This document shows, in pieces, positions 43,836 to 54,082 of a DNA stretch of 64,000 nt. Below the pieces are notes generated by a model, which saw only the letters and a program-made list of their open reading frames with translations, searched no databases and had not been told where the DNA came from. Positions within the stretch are counted from its first letter, which is position 1, and the number at the start of each line of letters is the position of its first letter. Source of the stretch: Pseudomonas syringae KCTC 12500 (GTDB lineage: Bacteria > Pseudomonadota > Gammaproteobacteria > Pseudomonadales > Pseudomonadaceae); the NCBI RefSeq assembly GCF_000507185.2, contig NZ_AYTM02000002.1:4065501-4129500 (forward strand), given 5' to 3'. Position numbers and translations under genes: made by a program.

Positions 43836-44792
43836 TTACTGGCTCTGGGCAGGAACGGCGACCAGGCGGCCAGCGTCTCTGGCGAGTGACTTGAGAAATT
43901 CACCCTGCAACTGTGGATCGTTGCGCGTCAGTTCGATCAGGTTCTGTTCCAGCTCGCTGGCTTCTTCTTCCAGCCCCATATCAGAAAGACGCTTGACGCG
44001 ATGCACCCACTGGCTGACCTCATCATCTTCAAGGTCGTCGTAGATCAGGGCGTGCGCCTCCAGCAGCTTGCCGCGTAGCGAATGGCTGATGGGCAAACTG
44101 GCGCTCGTGTGCGCGCTGTCCTGATCGTCTTCGACGTTGATATAAATGCGAGTGATGCGGCTGAGGTCCTGTTCGGCAAACGGACTGTCCAGCAGGTTCA
44201 GGCGCAGGATGCCGTTGCGGTCAGTGCTCATTTCGTGAGTTTCATTGCCGGCCTTGACCATCACCGGGCGTTCATTCCAGGGCAGGGTGGAGTTCTCGAT
44301 TCGCTTGTCTTTCTGAACCTCGTCGATGCTCGCCAGATTCTGCTCGGCGCGACCGTGGGACGGGGCATTCATGAACGGGTTGAGACCTGCCACGCCATAG
44401 TGAATCCAGTCCTTGGTCATGCTTTCCGGCAAATTGCCCAGCGCAAACACGTTGACCACGTTGGCCCCGACACCTGCGACAACAGCGACTGCGCCGAGCG
44501 GGATCTCGTAGACCTCCCGCCACGGTTGGTAAGGCGTGTAGCGGTCATAGTGGCGGGTGACTTCAAAGTCGGTGACCTCGAACGATTTGTGCTCGTGAAT
44601 CCGCACGCGGCGTTGCGGCAACTCCAGTGTCTTGGGTTCGCCGATATCGACTTGCAGGGTATGTTCGAGCAGTTTGCGTTCGACTCGCTCCTCGTGCTCG
44701 CTGCGCTGAGAGAGCTGGTTGGCACAGCCGCCGACGAGAAATGAGCCGCACAGAACGGCGCTGCCGAGGCTTAAGGTGCTTCGTTTGAGCAT
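43836..44792 (-). CDS. uncharacterised lipoprotein
   Basis: The 318-residue product has a lipoprotein signal peptide with the lipobox VGGC (Cys23). A hydrophobic stretch IPLGAVAVVAGVGANVVNVFA lies at about residues 97-117. The remainder is soluble, with an acidic helical C-terminal region (LEDDEVSQWVHRVKRLSDMG). I do not recognise a named family. It ends convergently with dinB and lies 65 bases downstream of proS on the same strand. Confidence 0.75.
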   Translation of the reverse strand: MLKRSTLSLGSAVLCGSFLVGGCANQLSQRSEHEERVERKLLEHTLQVDIGEPKTLELPQRRVRIHEHKSFEVTDFEVTRHYDRYTPYQPWREVYEIPLGAVAVVAGVGANVVNVFALGNLPESMTKDWIHYGVAGLNPFMNAPSHGRAEQNLASIDEVQKDKRIENSTLPWNERPVMVKAGNETHEMSTDRNGILRLNLLDSPFAEQDLSRITRIYINVEDDQDSAHTSASLPISHSLRGKLLEAHALIYDDLEDDEVSQWVHRVKRLSDMGLEEEASELEQNLIELTRNDPQLQGEFLKSLARDAGRLVAVPAQSQ

Positions 44793-44857
44793 GGGATCTC
44801 TGATGCGGATTGGGCGAGTGAAGAGCGGCGCACCTGCGAGCAGGTGCGCCTTTTGAC

Positions 44858-46573
44858 TCAGCGGTTCACTTTGCCCTGGATGAACGACAGCACGTCCGCG
44901 ACCGCAATGGCTTGCGGTTGCGATTCGGTACGGCTCTTGTATTCCAGATTGCCTTCGGCCAGGCCTCGGTCGCTCACCACGATGCGGTGCGGGATACCGA
45001 TCAGTTCCATGTCGGCGAACTTGATGCCCGGGCTGGTCTTCTTGTCGCGGTCGTCGAGCAATACTTCAAAACCGGCAGCCGTCAGGTCGGCGTACAGTTT
45101 GTCCGTCGCTTCACGAACGGCGTCTGTCTCGTAGCGCAGCGGGACCAGCGCAATCTGGAACGGCGCGAGGGTGTCATTCCAGATGATGCCGTTTTCGTCG
45201 CTGTTCTGTTCGATGGCAGCTGCAACCACTCGGGAAACACCGATGCCATAGCAACCCATCGCCAGATTGACCGGCTTGCCGTTTTCACCCAGCACCTGGC
45301 ACTTCATCGCTTCGCTGTACTTGGTGCCCAGCTGGAAGATGTGACCCACTTCGATGCCGCGCTTGATTTCCAGCGTGCCCTTGCCGTCCGGGCTTGGGTC
45401 GCCCGCAACCACGTTGCGCAGGTCGGCAACGGTCGGAACCGGCAGATCGCGCTCCCAGTTGACGCCGAAATAGTGCTTGTCGTCGATGTTGGCACCGACG
45501 CTGAAGTCGCTCATCAGCTCGACAGAGCGGTCGATGATGCACGGCAGTGGCAGGTTCAATGGGCCCAGTGAGCCCGCGCCTGCGCCTATGGCGTCGCGCA
45601 GCTCGGCTTCGGACGCCATGACCAGCGGATTGGCGACCTGTTCCAGCTGACTGGCCTTGATTTCATTGAGCTCGTGATCGCCACGGATGATCAGGGCGAT
45701 CAGCTTGCCTTCTTCGGCAGCATGCACCACCAGCGTCTTGACGGTTTTCTCGATGGGCAGACCGAAACCTTCGACCAGTTGGGCGATGGTCTTGGCGTTC
45801 GGCGTGTCGATCAGACGCAGCTCTTCGGTCGCGGCAGGGCGCGTCTTCTCGCGAGGAATCGCCTCGGCCTTTTCGATGTTGGCTGCGTAATCAGAGCCGT
45901 CGCTGAACACGATATCGTCTTCGCCGGATTCGGCCAGTACGTGGAATTCGTGCGAGCCGGCGCCACCAATCGAGCCGTTATCCGCTTCGACCGGGCGGAA
46001 CTTCAGGCCCAGTCGGGTGAAGATGTTGCTGTACGCCAGATGCATGCGGTCGTAGGTGACCTGCAGCGATTCGTGATCGGCGTGGAACGAGTAGGCGTCT
46101 TTCATGACGAACTCGCGTCCACGCATCAGGCCGAAGCGCGGGCGGATCTCGTCACGGAATTTGGTCTGGATCTGGTACAGGTTGATCGGCAGCTGTTTAT
46201 AGCTGTTGAGCTCATTGCGTGCCAGATCGGTGATGACTTCTTCGTGGGTCGGGCCCAGGCAGAACTCACGGTTGTGGCGGTCGACCAGACGCATCAGCTC
46301 CGGGCCATACTGCTCCCAGCGTCCGGATTCCTGCCACAGTTCTGCGGGTTGAATGCCGGGCATCAGAATTTCGAGTGCGCCTGCGGCGTCCATTTCTTCA
46401 CGAACGATGGCTTCGACCTTGCGCAGTACGCGCAGGCCCATGGGCAGCCAGGTGTAGAGGCCGGAGGCCAGCTTGCGAATCATGCCGGCGCGCAGCATCA
46501 GCTGATGGCTGACCACGACCGCATCGGAAGGGGTTTCTTTCTGTGTGGCGAGCAAAAATTGACTGGTGCGCAT
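44858..46573 (-). CDS. proS: proline--tRNA ligase
   Basis: ProS charges tRNA-Pro. The 571 residues match the bacterial type. The class II catalytic core has [20 protein letters not shown] (motif 1 region) and [27 protein letters not shown] (motif 2). An inserted editing domain covers about residues 230-390 ([14 protein letters not shown]). The anticodon-binding domain is C-terminal. The start is the ATG at 46573 ([17 protein letters not shown]). The oprD-type porin lies upstream in the same direction. Confidence 0.97.
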   Translation of the reverse strand: MRTSQFLLATQKETPSDAVVVSHQLMLRAGMIRKLASGLYTWLPMGLRVLRKVEAIVREEMDAAGALEILMPGIQPAELWQESGRWEQYGPELMRLVDRHNREFCLGPTHEEVITDLARNELNSYKQLPINLYQIQTKFRDEIRPRFGLMRGREFVMKDAYSFHADHESLQVTYDRMHLAYSNIFTRLGLKFRPVEADNGSIGGAGSHEFHVLAESGEDDIVFSDGSDYAANIEKAEAIPREKTRPAATEELRLIDTPNAKTIAQLVEGFGLPIEKTVKTLVVHAAEEGKLIALIIRGDHELNEIKASQLEQVANPLVMASEAELRDAIGAGAGSLGPLNLPLPCIIDRSVELMSDFSVGANIDDKHYFGVNWERDLPVPTVADLRNVVAGDPSPDGKGTLEIKRGIEVGHIFQLGTKYSEAMKCQVLGENGKPVNLAMGCYGIGVSRVVAAAIEQNSDENGIIWNDTLAPFQIALVPLRYETDAVREATDKLYADLTAAGFEVLLDDRDKKTSPGIKFADMELIGIPHRIVVSDRGLAEGNLEYKSRTESQPQAIAVADVLSFIQGKVNR

Positions 46574-46691
46574 GGTTGGCCGTTGTCGGTTGCTGAGACA
46601 GGAAATGACCTGGCATTGTACGGCGCTGTGCCGGTCGCGTACAGGGCGCGGCTGGCTTGCAGGTGGCGTTGAAGCGCTTTCATGGGCTCAT

Positions 46692-46722
46692 GAAAAAGCC
46701 CGGCATATGCCGGGCTTCTTCT
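46692..46722 (-). terminator. terminator of the OprD-type porin gene
   Basis: AAGCCCGGCAT/ATGCCGGGCTT is a perfect 11-bp palindrome at 46697-46717. On the minus strand it is followed by TTTTTC. It sits 23 bases after the porin stop. Confidence 0.8.
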
Positions 46723-46744
46723 ATTAACGAGTGCTGAGCGGTGA

Positions 46745-48091
46745 TTACAGGATCGAGATAGGGTAATCGACAATCAGGCGGAACTCGTTGACGTCGCCAT
46801 CTGCCTGGGCATCGTTACCACGGTGCCATGCCTGACGCATACGGAAGGACAGGTCTTTGGCCGGGCCAGTCTGTACAACGTATTTGGCTTCAAGGTTGGT
46901 TTCGTGGTGCTTGCCGTCAGCTCCATACATGTTGGCATAGGCACTGGACGCATCTACTTTGGTGCCATCAATGTTGTCACCGTTGAGGTAGCGGGTCATG
47001 AAGCTCAGGCCAGGAACGCCGTAAGGCGTCATGTTCAGGTCGTAGCGCACTTGCCACGATTTCTCGCCTGGACCGTTGAAGTCGGAGTACTGAACGGAGT
47101 TGGCCAGGAAAATCGAGTCGCCGCCACGATTGTTGTCGCCTATACCGATGTAGTCGAACGGTGTATCGCCGTCGACTTTCTGGTACGCAACGGTAATGGT
47201 ATGCGCTGCCAGGAATGAATAGGCTGCCGATGCCGAGTAAGTGGTGTTGTTAATCGACCCGGCTTTAGCGCTGCCTTCGTCAAGGGTGCGGTACAGGTTG
47301 ACGTCGAAAGCCAGTGACTGATCATTCCCCAAAGGTAATGCGTAGTTCACGTTACCGTAGTACTGATCCCAGATGTCTTCGAGTTTGGCTGCATAGAAAG
47401 CTACGCCCAAACCGTCGGTCACTGCGTACTTGCCGCCAACAAAATCTGCGCTGCTGGCTTTCAGGCCGTTGAAGCCATTTGCGTAAGTTGCCCAGATGCT
47501 GCCGTCGTGACTGGTGTCATCCTGGCTTGTGCCCGAGTAGAAGTGTCCTGCTTCAAGATCAAGACCTGCAATCTCACTGCTTTGCAGGCTTAGACCACTA
47601 GCGGTTTGAGGTAGCAGGCGTGATCCGCCAACCGCAAATACTGGACTGGTAGGCTGCATGTCACCGATTTTCAATTCAGTCTTCGATACGCGGAATTTTA
47701 CAGCGCCGCCCAGCTTGCCCTGCGTAGCCTCGTTATCACCATTGGCGTCAGTGACCAGGTTTCCAGAGCCTGAGTATTTGTCGAGACCCCAAAGCCTGAG
47801 GCCTCCATAGCCGAATGCCTCAACGCCTACACCGATGGTGCCTTGAGTGTAGCCGGTGCTGAAGTTGGCCCAGATGCCCTGGGTCCAGTCTTTGTCACTG
47901 CGGCCGCCTGGAGCAGGGTTGTTTTTCTTGTCACGGTTGTAATAGTAATTGCGCAACTTCAGGTCAAGCGTGCTGCCTTCCACAAAGCCCTTGGCATCAG
48001 CCTGATCGCTGACGAAAGGTGCGGCTGTTGCCATTTGGGCGCTGGCTGCCGTAACGGCCAGTGCGATTGCGCTCCACTTCATCACTCTCAT
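46745..48091 (-). CDS. OprD-family outer-membrane porin
   Basis: OprD/Occ channels take up basic amino acids, small peptides or carboxylates across the outer membrane. The ATG at 48091 (MRVMKWSAIALAVTAASA) follows AAGGAGCAATCACG and gives 448 residues with a signal peptide of about 24. The mature start SDQADAKGFVEGSTLDLKLRNYYYNRD and the C-terminal aromatic-rich strand EFRLIVDYPISIL are typical. In P. aeruginosa oprD itself is near proS, so this may be the positional equivalent. Substrate is not inferable. Confidence 0.9.
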   Translation of the reverse strand: MRVMKWSAIALAVTAASAQMATAAPFVSDQADAKGFVEGSTLDLKLRNYYYNRDKKNNPAPGGRSDKDWTQGIWANFSTGYTQGTIGVGVEAFGYGGLRLWGLDKYSGSGNLVTDANGDNEATQGKLGGAVKFRVSKTELKIGDMQPTSPVFAVGGSRLLPQTASGLSLQSSEIAGLDLEAGHFYSGTSQDDTSHDGSIWATYANGFNGLKASSADFVGGKYAVTDGLGVAFYAAKLEDIWDQYYGNVNYALPLGNDQSLAFDVNLYRTLDEGSAKAGSINNTTYSASAAYSFLAAHTITVAYQKVDGDTPFDYIGIGDNNRGGDSIFLANSVQYSDFNGPGEKSWQVRYDLNMTPYGVPGLSFMTRYLNGDNIDGTKVDASSAYANMYGADGKHHETNLEAKYVVQTGPAKDLSFRMRQAWHRGNDAQADGDVNEFRLIVDYPISIL

Positions 48092-48948
48092 CGTGATTGC
48101 TCCTTTGGTTTTTAGAAGATTTGTCTGCCGTCCCACCTGTTTTTTTATCTGGGCGGCTCTTTCTATTTTTGTCGGCGGAATCTATATCACGCTGACTTGG
48201 GTTGCTATAGCTACAGCCTTATCCTTTCAGAATCTTTACGACGCGCTGCCGGGCTGGCCTGTAGTGGCATTTTGCGCATTGTCCGACAGGTCAACGCGCG
48301 GTCCGTCACAGCGTCCCCCGGGGTCGCAAGCCTTGTTTCCCTTGATTCTGGTACCCCTGTTTTCCGCCAGGGTTGCCGTCATCATATGGGTGATAAAGCA
48401 ACAAGCGTGCACAAAGTTTCCGAAAATGAAAAAACTTTGTGAAAAATCAGAATCAGGATCGCCTTTTTGCTCCATCTGACTGTTTTTATTGACTATTTTT
48501 ATTTTTTTAAAATACCTCTCGCTTTTCTTCGTCAAGAGTGGGTGCTGCCCTTATCGCCCAAAAACGTTACCGGTATCGGCTTGCGTTGAGTAGAAAACGA
48601 ATCTGCTGTGTTGCTGTCGCAACAGCAGTGTGTGATTTTGGTGCAGTCCCCATTGAGCTTGCCTGAACCTGGAGCACTGCTCTGGCCGGCGGTCATGGTG
48701 AGGCAATGAATGTTTCATTTTCATGTACGCGAGGCAGGCAATTGTAAGGCGGTGGTTTAAGGTGAGGCTGTTTACAGCGGGATCCGCGGTCAGTCAGTGG
48801 CGTCAAATCGGTGCGGCGACCGTTGCAGTGGATGCATTCTGGTGCACAGGTGAAGCCTTGCGCGAAGCCTAGTATCCTGACTGCCTATCGCAGCACCCTG
48901 TTACCGACAGGGCAGGTGCATTCACCTGGCAGTCAGGAGCTATTTATC
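48092..48948. other. 857-base spacer upstream of the porin
   Basis: No supported gene was seen. An AT-rich block lies at about 48465-48530 (runs of T around TTTTTATTGACTATTTTTATT). An imperfect hairpin CTGCTGTGTTGC / GCAACAGCAG lies at 48603-48628. The region probably holds the porin promoter and control sites and the promoter of the HIT-slyX pair. Confidence 0.4.
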
Positions 48949-49380
48949 GTGTTCGTTCTGGATTCTCGTCTTCAACAAGACACCTTGCCGATTGGCGACT
49001 TTCCGCTGTGCCGGTTGCTGCTCTCCAACGACAGCCACTACCCTTGGTTCATTCTGGTGCCGCGCCGCGCAGATATCACCGAAGTCTTTCAGCTGAGTGC
49101 AGCAGACCAGATGCAGTTTTGGCAGGAGACGAGTGCGTTGGCCAAGGTGCTGAACGAGCTCTTCGATGCGGATAAAATCAACGTTGCCGCGTTGGGTAAC
49201 GTGGTGAGCCAGCTGCATATGCACGTCATCGTGCGCAAGCGTGACGATGCCGCCTGGCCTGCGCCTGTGTGGGGCAAGCATGCTGCCATCGCTTATACTG
49301 ACGAACAGCTCTCGGCAATCCGTCGACAACTGAAGCCGGTACTGACAAATGATTTTCGATTTGAGGAGGAGCAATCATGA
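48949..49380 (+). CDS. HIT-domain protein
   Basis: HIT proteins are nucleotide hydrolases or transferases. The GTG at 48949 is preceded by CAGGAG nine bases upstream and gives 143 residues. The active-site motif reads [10 protein letters not shown]; the first His of HxHxH is Gln, as I recall for this bacterial subgroup, while the other two are kept. The segment [11 protein letters not shown] after it is characteristic. The stop overlaps the slyX start by four bases (ATGA). Confidence 0.88.
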   Translation: MFVLDSRLQQDTLPIGDFPLCRLLLSNDSHYPWFILVPRRADITEVFQLSAADQMQFWQETSALAKVLNELFDADKINVAALGNVVSQLHMHVIVRKRDDAAWPAPVWGKHAAIAYTDEQLSAIRRQLKPVLTNDFRFEEEQS

Positions 49381-49583
49381 GCCTTGAAGAGCGAGTCATG
49401 GAGCTTGAAAGCCGTATGGCCTTTCAGGACGATACGATTCAGGCACTCAATGACGTGCTGGTAAAGCAGCAGCGCGAGCTTGATCATCTGCAACTGCAGA
49501 TGGCGGCGATGCTCAAGCGTCAGGAGGAAATGGGCAGTCAGTTCGAGACCTTCGAGGAAGATGCTCCGCCACCTCATTATTGA
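49377..49583 (+). CDS. slyX: SlyX-like coiled-coil protein
   Basis: This 68-residue protein ([20 protein letters not shown]) is almost entirely a coiled coil and ends [10 protein letters not shown], the conserved SlyX tail. Molecular function is unknown. It is translationally coupled to the HIT gene through ATGA and followed by a strong terminator. Confidence 0.92.
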   Translation: MSLEERVMELESRMAFQDDTIQALNDVLVKQQRELDHLQLQMAAMLKRQEEMGSQFETFEEDAPPPHY

Positions 49584-49593
49584 TGGGCTGCCA

Positions 49594-49634
49594 TAAAAAA
49601 ACCGCGACCTCCGTCAGGAGGTCGCGGTTTTTTT
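49594..49634. terminator. bidirectional terminator between slyX and the cold-shock gene
   Basis: AACCGCGACCTCC (49600-49612) pairs perfectly with GGAGGTCGCGGTT (49617-49629) around GTCA, with A-run before and T-run after. Confidence 0.92.
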
Positions 49635-49648
49635 GTTGCTTGAAACAA

Positions 49649-50257
49649 TCAGCGGCGGGGCAGGGCTGCAATGACATCTTCGGCCTGCAGGCCTTTGTCA
49701 CGGTTCATTACGGAAAACTCGACGCGCTGTCCTTCGACCAGTACGCGATGACCCTCACCGCGAATGGCTCGGAAATGCACAAAAATATCGTCGCCGGAAT
49801 CCCGGGAGATGAAGCCGAAGCCCTTGGAGGTGTTGAACCACTTTACGGTGCCAGTATCACGATTTCCCATGTCGTGGCTTTGTGGCGCGGACGAAGGGGT
49901 GTAAGACCTGTAGAAGCTGACGCTCAGGTGCAGGGCGACGGCTACGATGGCGACAGCCAGACTCGCCAGAATAGCCGGTTGACCGGCGATGCCGGGTAGA
50001 GGAACAAGCAAGGTTAGCGTTTGTACGATTACCGCAATGACAAGCAATGCACTGACCAGATTTTGCAGATTATGACGCGGACCTCTATTCCAGTAAGGAA
50101 TGACCGGAGCGAGTATCAAGTTAAGCAGCCCTAGAAAAGCCAGGCAGATCGCGTCAGGATTTTGCAGGTAGAGAGATGCCGCTTCACTACGCAGGCTCGG
50201 TATGAAAGAAAGCAACAGGGCTGCTGCTCCCGTTACCAAATGGACAATTTTCAACAT
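49649..50257 (-). CDS. membrane-anchored cold-shock domain protein
   Basis: The 202-residue product starts [18 protein letters not shown] at 50257. It has four hydrophobic helices (about residues 4-20, 35-54, 67-88 and 95-115). After a linker comes a complete cold-shock domain (about 132-201) with RNP1 KGFGFI and RNP2 DIFVHF. A soluble cold-shock protein could also be made from the internal Met130 ([12 protein letters not shown]). P. aeruginosa has a similar gene at this site (PA0961 region). The membrane part is of unknown role. The ribosome site before 50257 is weak. Confidence 0.82.
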   Translation of the reverse strand: MLKIVHLVTGAAALLLSFIPSLRSEAASLYLQNPDAICLAFLGLLNLILAPVIPYWNRGPRHNLQNLVSALLVIAVIVQTLTLLVPLPGIAGQPAILASLAVAIVAVALHLSVSFYRSYTPSSAPQSHDMGNRDTGTVKWFNTSKGFGFISRDSGDDIFVHFRAIRGEGHRVLVEGQRVEFSVMNRDKGLQAEDVIAALPRR

Positions 50258-50738
50258 TTTAAAAAGCTCACATGCAAGAAGGATTACAAGAAATAGCTGG
50301 TAACGCCCGGTACGCTTCTGAAAAAGATGAGGCGTGATGCACGGACGCTGGGCCGGCCTATGTGCCAGCGCTGGATCACAACTCGTTGGCGACACGGCGT
50401 GTATTTAACAGCAAAGCCTGATCCTACTCAAATCAGCAATCGATAATGGTGCGCGTGCCTGTCCGACGCTGGCAGCCCGCTGTCCTTTAGTCGCTCTGCC
50501 GCTAGCTCTGTAGATGCGCGAAACAGAGCGTCTCACGGATTTTGCTGACGACTCCTTCAGGCACGCAGGTATTTTCTGGCCCGGACGCCCGCTGCAGCCC
50601 CGTGTGAATAGCCCTGGCAGAGGCGTAGTTCGCTGCCAGCAGATAGCATCCTGCCAACGGAAAGCTGCGCCATTCGGGTTCTCTTGATAGAGTAGTCGTC
50701 TTTACTGCTTTTCAATCCTCACCAAAAGGGCATGAAAC
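50258..50738. other. cold-shock gene-dps divergent spacer
   Basis: This 481-base stretch has no supported gene. It must carry the promoters of both neighbours. I see no clear OxyR or Fur site. AAGGGC precedes the dps ATG as ribosome site. Confidence 0.4.
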
Positions 50739-51212
50739 ATGGCAATCGATATCGGTATCAGTGAAGAGGATCGCAAATCGATCGTGGACGGTCTGTCGCA
50801 TCTGCTGTCGGATACTTATGTGCTTTACCTCAAGACTCACAACTTTCACTGGAATGTCAGCGGGCCGATGTTTCGCACGCTGCATTTGATGTTCGAAGAA
50901 CAATATAACGAGCTGGCACTGGCGGTTGATTCAATTGCCGAGCGTATTCGTGCTCTGGGCTTCCCGGCGCCGGGTACTTATTCGACATATGCGCGCCTGT
51001 CTTCCATCAAGGAAGAAGAAGGCGTGCCCAGTGCTGAAGATATGATCAAAAGTCTGGTGCAGGGTCAAGAGGCTGTTGTCCGTACTGCTCGTAGTATCTT
51101 TCCTCTTCTGGATAAGGTTAGTGATGAGCCGACGGCTGACCTACTGACGCAACGCATGCAGGTGCACGAAAAAACCGCCTGGATGCTGCGCTCGATGCTC
51201 GAGTCCAAGTAA
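50739..51212 (+). CDS. dps: Dps-family DNA-binding ferritin-like stress protein
   Basis: Dps dodecamers oxidise and store iron and protect DNA. The 157-residue product has the ferroxidase signature [31 protein letters not shown] at about residues 31-61, with conserved His and acidic residues, and a four-helix bundle. The N-terminal tail is short and not lysine-rich, so DNA binding may be weak. P. aeruginosa has a similar DNA-binding stress protein (PA0962) at this site. Confidence 0.94.
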   Translation: MAIDIGISEEDRKSIVDGLSHLLSDTYVLYLKTHNFHWNVSGPMFRTLHLMFEEQYNELALAVDSIAERIRALGFPAPGTYSTYARLSSIKEEEGVPSAEDMIKSLVQGQEAVVRTARSIFPLLDKVSDEPTADLLTQRMQVHEKTAWMLRSMLESK

Positions 51213-51553
51213 CGGCCAGGGACGAGTGGCTTCAAGTGCCACTCGTCCCGTTCCTGAGTTGTTCTTCGCCCGTCACACCTGTCACTTCCTGCACCTGCTT
51301 TCATTGCGCAATTGCTCGGGCAAGCCGAGGCCCAACAGTCGCGCGCTGCTCTGCAGTTTTCCTCGCTTTTATTGGCGCCCCCTTCAAGGTTAATAACGAT
51401 ATTCCGTTGTTTCCTGTAGCCATCTCCTACAGTGATAACGTGTAGGGGCTTCTGGCTATAAAATCGCCAATCATGTTTTATACATCGGGACATTTATTTG
51501 TTTTTGAATATTTCTTTTGGTGTTTAAAATTCAATGATTCGAAGGTGGCAGTT
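51213..51553. other. dps downstream region with terminator-like hairpin
   Basis: A perfect 12-bp stem GGGACGAGTGGC / GCCACTCGTCCC (51219-51230 and 51238-51249) closes on TTCAAGT just after the dps stop and probably ends the transcript. The rest becomes AT-rich towards the next gene, and no gene is supported. Confidence 0.5.
51219..51249 (+). terminator. dps terminator hairpin
   Basis: This is a strong 12-bp perfect stem. The following GTTCCTGAGTTGTT is only moderately T-rich, so termination efficiency is uncertain. Confidence 0.6.
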
Positions 51554-51898
51554 ATGATGTTACGAAGTGCTGAGCGAGAGCTTAAGTTGCTCCACCGAGA
51601 GGTGGAAATACGCCATGATCCTTTTGTCGAGGATTTCAATATGACGCTGGCGCAGCCGCACTCAAAATCCGTTCGACTTAACGGCCTGGCGACGTGCCTG
51701 CGTCTGGAGAAAGTGTACTGGAACATTCTTTCAGGTATCGCCAGTAGTAATGAGTGCTCCGTCAATGCGGTGCTGTCCTACATTGATCGGGAGGTTCACT
51801 TACGGTACGGGGGCGTGAAGAATTTCAGTGGTTTGATTCGTGTTGTCTGTGTGGCGCATCTTTTGAAGGGCGACTGCCTGGAAAATTCTCACGTCTAG
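51554..51898 (+). CDS. ribbon-helix-helix (RHH_4-type) DNA-binding protein
   Basis: From the ATG at 51554 (MMLRSAERELKLLHREVE) it has 114 residues. The C-terminal 65 residues match the RHH_4 pattern: SKSVRLNGLATCLRLEKVYW, then a mid helix SVNAVLSYID and the closing SGLIRVVCVAHLLKG. It probably binds DNA as a dimer; targets are unknown. It sits between dps and aspS in AT-richer DNA with no operon partner. An upstream in-frame ATG at 51473 is less likely. Ribosome site is AAGGTGG. Confidence 0.75.
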   Translation: MMLRSAERELKLLHREVEIRHDPFVEDFNMTLAQPHSKSVRLNGLATCLRLEKVYWNILSGIASSNECSVNAVLSYIDREVHLRYGGVKNFSGLIRVVCVAHLLKGDCLENSHV

Positions 51899-52190
51899 CG
51901 TGGCTTTATCCTCATTCCTGTGGGCTCGCTCAGGTGGGCCTGCGCTTTCCCCCGCAGCGCGAGCGAACGGCTCGGCTGCGCGGGGGGATCATGAGCTTAT
52001 CCGGTCGTTAATAGGTTCGTCCGGCTGCACGGTGCCAATTAACTCTATATAATCCTCCGTCTTGCTAGCGGGCGTGACTCTGCGTGGGCCAGGGCCGGCT
52101 TTAGCCTTGTGCCGGTGCCTTGTACCTCTGAGCGCAAGCCAGGAGCGAAATCGCCACCGAATTCGAATTACGAGAAGTGAAAACACCATC
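51899..52190. other. spacer before aspS
   Basis: It contains an imperfect GC-rich hairpin (about 51951-51987) and a good -10 box TATAAT at 52048-52053 that probably serves aspS, though a matching -35 is not clear (CTGCAC at 17 bases). The aspS leader would be about 130 bases. Confidence 0.45.
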
Positions 52191-53966
52191 ATGATGCGCA
52201 GCCATTATTGCGGCCAACTGAACGAGAGTCTGGAAGGCCAGGAAATTACCCTTTGCGGATGGGTCCACCGTCGTCGTGACCACGGGGGCGTTATCTTCCT
52301 CGATATCCGCGACCGTGAAGGCATGGCTCAAGTCGTGTTCGACCCGGATCGTGCCGACAGCTTCGCTGCCGCTGATCGCGTGCGCAGCGAGTACGTGGTC
52401 AAGGTCGTGGGCAAGGTTCGTGCTCGTCCGGCAGGTGCCGTGAACGCGAACATGGCGTCAGGCGCGATCGAGGTTCTGGGTTACGAGCTCGAGGTGTTGA
52501 ACGAGTCCGAAACGCCGCCGTTCCCGCTGAACGAGTATTCCGACGTCGGCGAGGAAACACGCCTGCGTTATCGCTTCATCGATCTTCGCCGTCCGGAAAT
52601 GGCCGAGAAGCTGCGTCTGCGTTCGCGCATCACTACCAGTATCCGTCGCTATCTGGATGACAACGGCTTCCTCGACGTCGAGACGCCGATCCTGACCCGC
52701 GCCACCCCGGAAGGCGCTCGCGACTATCTGGTGCCAAGCCGCACACACCCGGGCAGCTTCTTCGCCCTGCCGCAATCGCCTCAGCTGTTCAAGCAACTGC
52801 TGATGGTGGCTGGCTTCGACCGTTACTACCAGATCGCCAAATGCTTCCGCGACGAAGACCTGCGTGCTGACCGTCAGCCGGAATTCACCCAGATCGACAT
52901 CGAAACCAGCTTCCTCAACGAAGAGGACATCATCGGTCTGACCGAGAAGATGGTTCGTCAGCTGTTCAAGGAAGTTCTGGACCTAGAGTTCGGTGATTTC
53001 CCGCACATGACCTTCGAAGAGGCCATGCGCCGCTACGGTTCCGACAAGCCGGACCTGCGCAACCCGCTGGAACTGGTGGATGTTGCCGATCAGCTCACCG
53101 GCGTGGAATTCAAGGTGTTCAGCGGCCCGGCCAACGATCCCAAGGGACGCGTTGCCGCACTGCGTGTACCGGGCGCCGCCAGCATGGCGCGCAGCCAGAT
53201 CGACGACTACACCAAGTTCGTCAGCATCTATGGTGCCAAGGGTCTGGCCTACATCAAGGTCAACGAGCGCGCGAAGGGGCCGGAAGGCTTGCAGTCGCCG
53301 ATCGTCAAGTTCATTCCGGAAGACAACCTGAACGTCATCCTCGATCGCGTTGGTGCGGTTGATGGCGACATCGTTTTCTTCGGTGCGGACAAGTTCAAGA
53401 TCGTCAGCGAGGCCCTTGGTGCGCTGCGTATCAAGATCGGCAATGACCTCAAGCTGCACACTTGCGAGTGGGCACCGATGTGGGTCGTTGACTTCCCGAT
53501 GTTCGAAGAAAACGACGACGGCAGCTTCACCGCGTTGCACCACCCCTTCACGGCACCCAAGTGCACGCCTGAAGAGCTGGAAGCCAACCCGGCGACCGCG
53601 CTGTCCCGTGCCTACGACATGGTGCTCAACGGCACCGAGCTGGGCGGCGGTTCGATCCGTATCCATCGCAAGGAAATGCAACAGGCGGTCTTCCGTCTGC
53701 TGGGCATTGCCGAAGACGAGCAGCAGGAGAAGTTCGGCTTCCTGCTCGATGCCTTGAAATACGGCGCGCCACCGCACGGTGGTCTGGCTTTCGGTCTGGA
53801 CCGTCTGGTAATGCTGATGACCGGCGCGCAATCGATTCGTGAAGTGATTGCGTTCCCGAAAACCCAGAGCGCGGCCGATGTCATGACCCAGGCGCCTGGC
53901 GTTGTCGATGCCAAAGCGTTGCGCGAGCTGCACATCCGTCTGCGCGAGCAGCCGAAGGCCGAGTGA
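52191..53966 (+). CDS. aspS: aspartate--tRNA ligase (probably Asp/Asn non-discriminating)
   Basis: AspS charges tRNA-Asp. The ATG at 52191 ([17 protein letters not shown]) gives 591 residues, the bacterial length. The N-terminal anticodon-binding OB fold contains [19 protein letters not shown]. The class II core has [20 protein letters not shown], and the GAD insert domain lies at about residues 290-420. Motif 3 is [14 protein letters not shown]. Pseudomonas AspRS is known to charge tRNA-Asn too, but that cannot be proven from this sequence. Confidence 0.97.
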   Translation: MMRSHYCGQLNESLEGQEITLCGWVHRRRDHGGVIFLDIRDREGMAQVVFDPDRADSFAAADRVRSEYVVKVVGKVRARPAGAVNANMASGAIEVLGYELEVLNESETPPFPLNEYSDVGEETRLRYRFIDLRRPEMAEKLRLRSRITTSIRRYLDDNGFLDVETPILTRATPEGARDYLVPSRTHPGSFFALPQSPQLFKQLLMVAGFDRYYQIAKCFRDEDLRADRQPEFTQIDIETSFLNEEDIIGLTEKMVRQLFKEVLDLEFGDFPHMTFEEAMRRYGSDKPDLRNPLELVDVADQLTGVEFKVFSGPANDPKGRVAALRVPGAASMARSQIDDYTKFVSIYGAKGLAYIKVNERAKGPEGLQSPIVKFIPEDNLNVILDRVGAVDGDIVFFGADKFKIVSEALGALRIKIGNDLKLHTCEWAPMWVVDFPMFEENDDGSFTALHHPFTAPKCTPEELEANPATALSRAYDMVLNGTELGGGSIRIHRKEMQQAVFRLLGIAEDEQQEKFGFLLDALKYGAPPHGGLAFGLDRLVMLMTGAQSIREVIAFPKTQSAADVMTQAPGVVDAKALRELHIRLREQPKAE

Positions 53967-54082
53967 TGCCGGGCAGGGCGTATCGTCGATACGCCCTGCA
54001 TCTGCCCTTATTGAGTGAAGCTTTTTGCCCGGTCCTTCAGGGCGAAAGGTGAAGGTGTTTCAAAAAGAATCTGGAGCGAAAA

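Noticed and set aside
48093..48479. 128-codon open frame upstream of the porin
   Set aside because: It starts inside the porin leader without a ribosome site and its sequence shows no domain, so I treat the region as non-coding.
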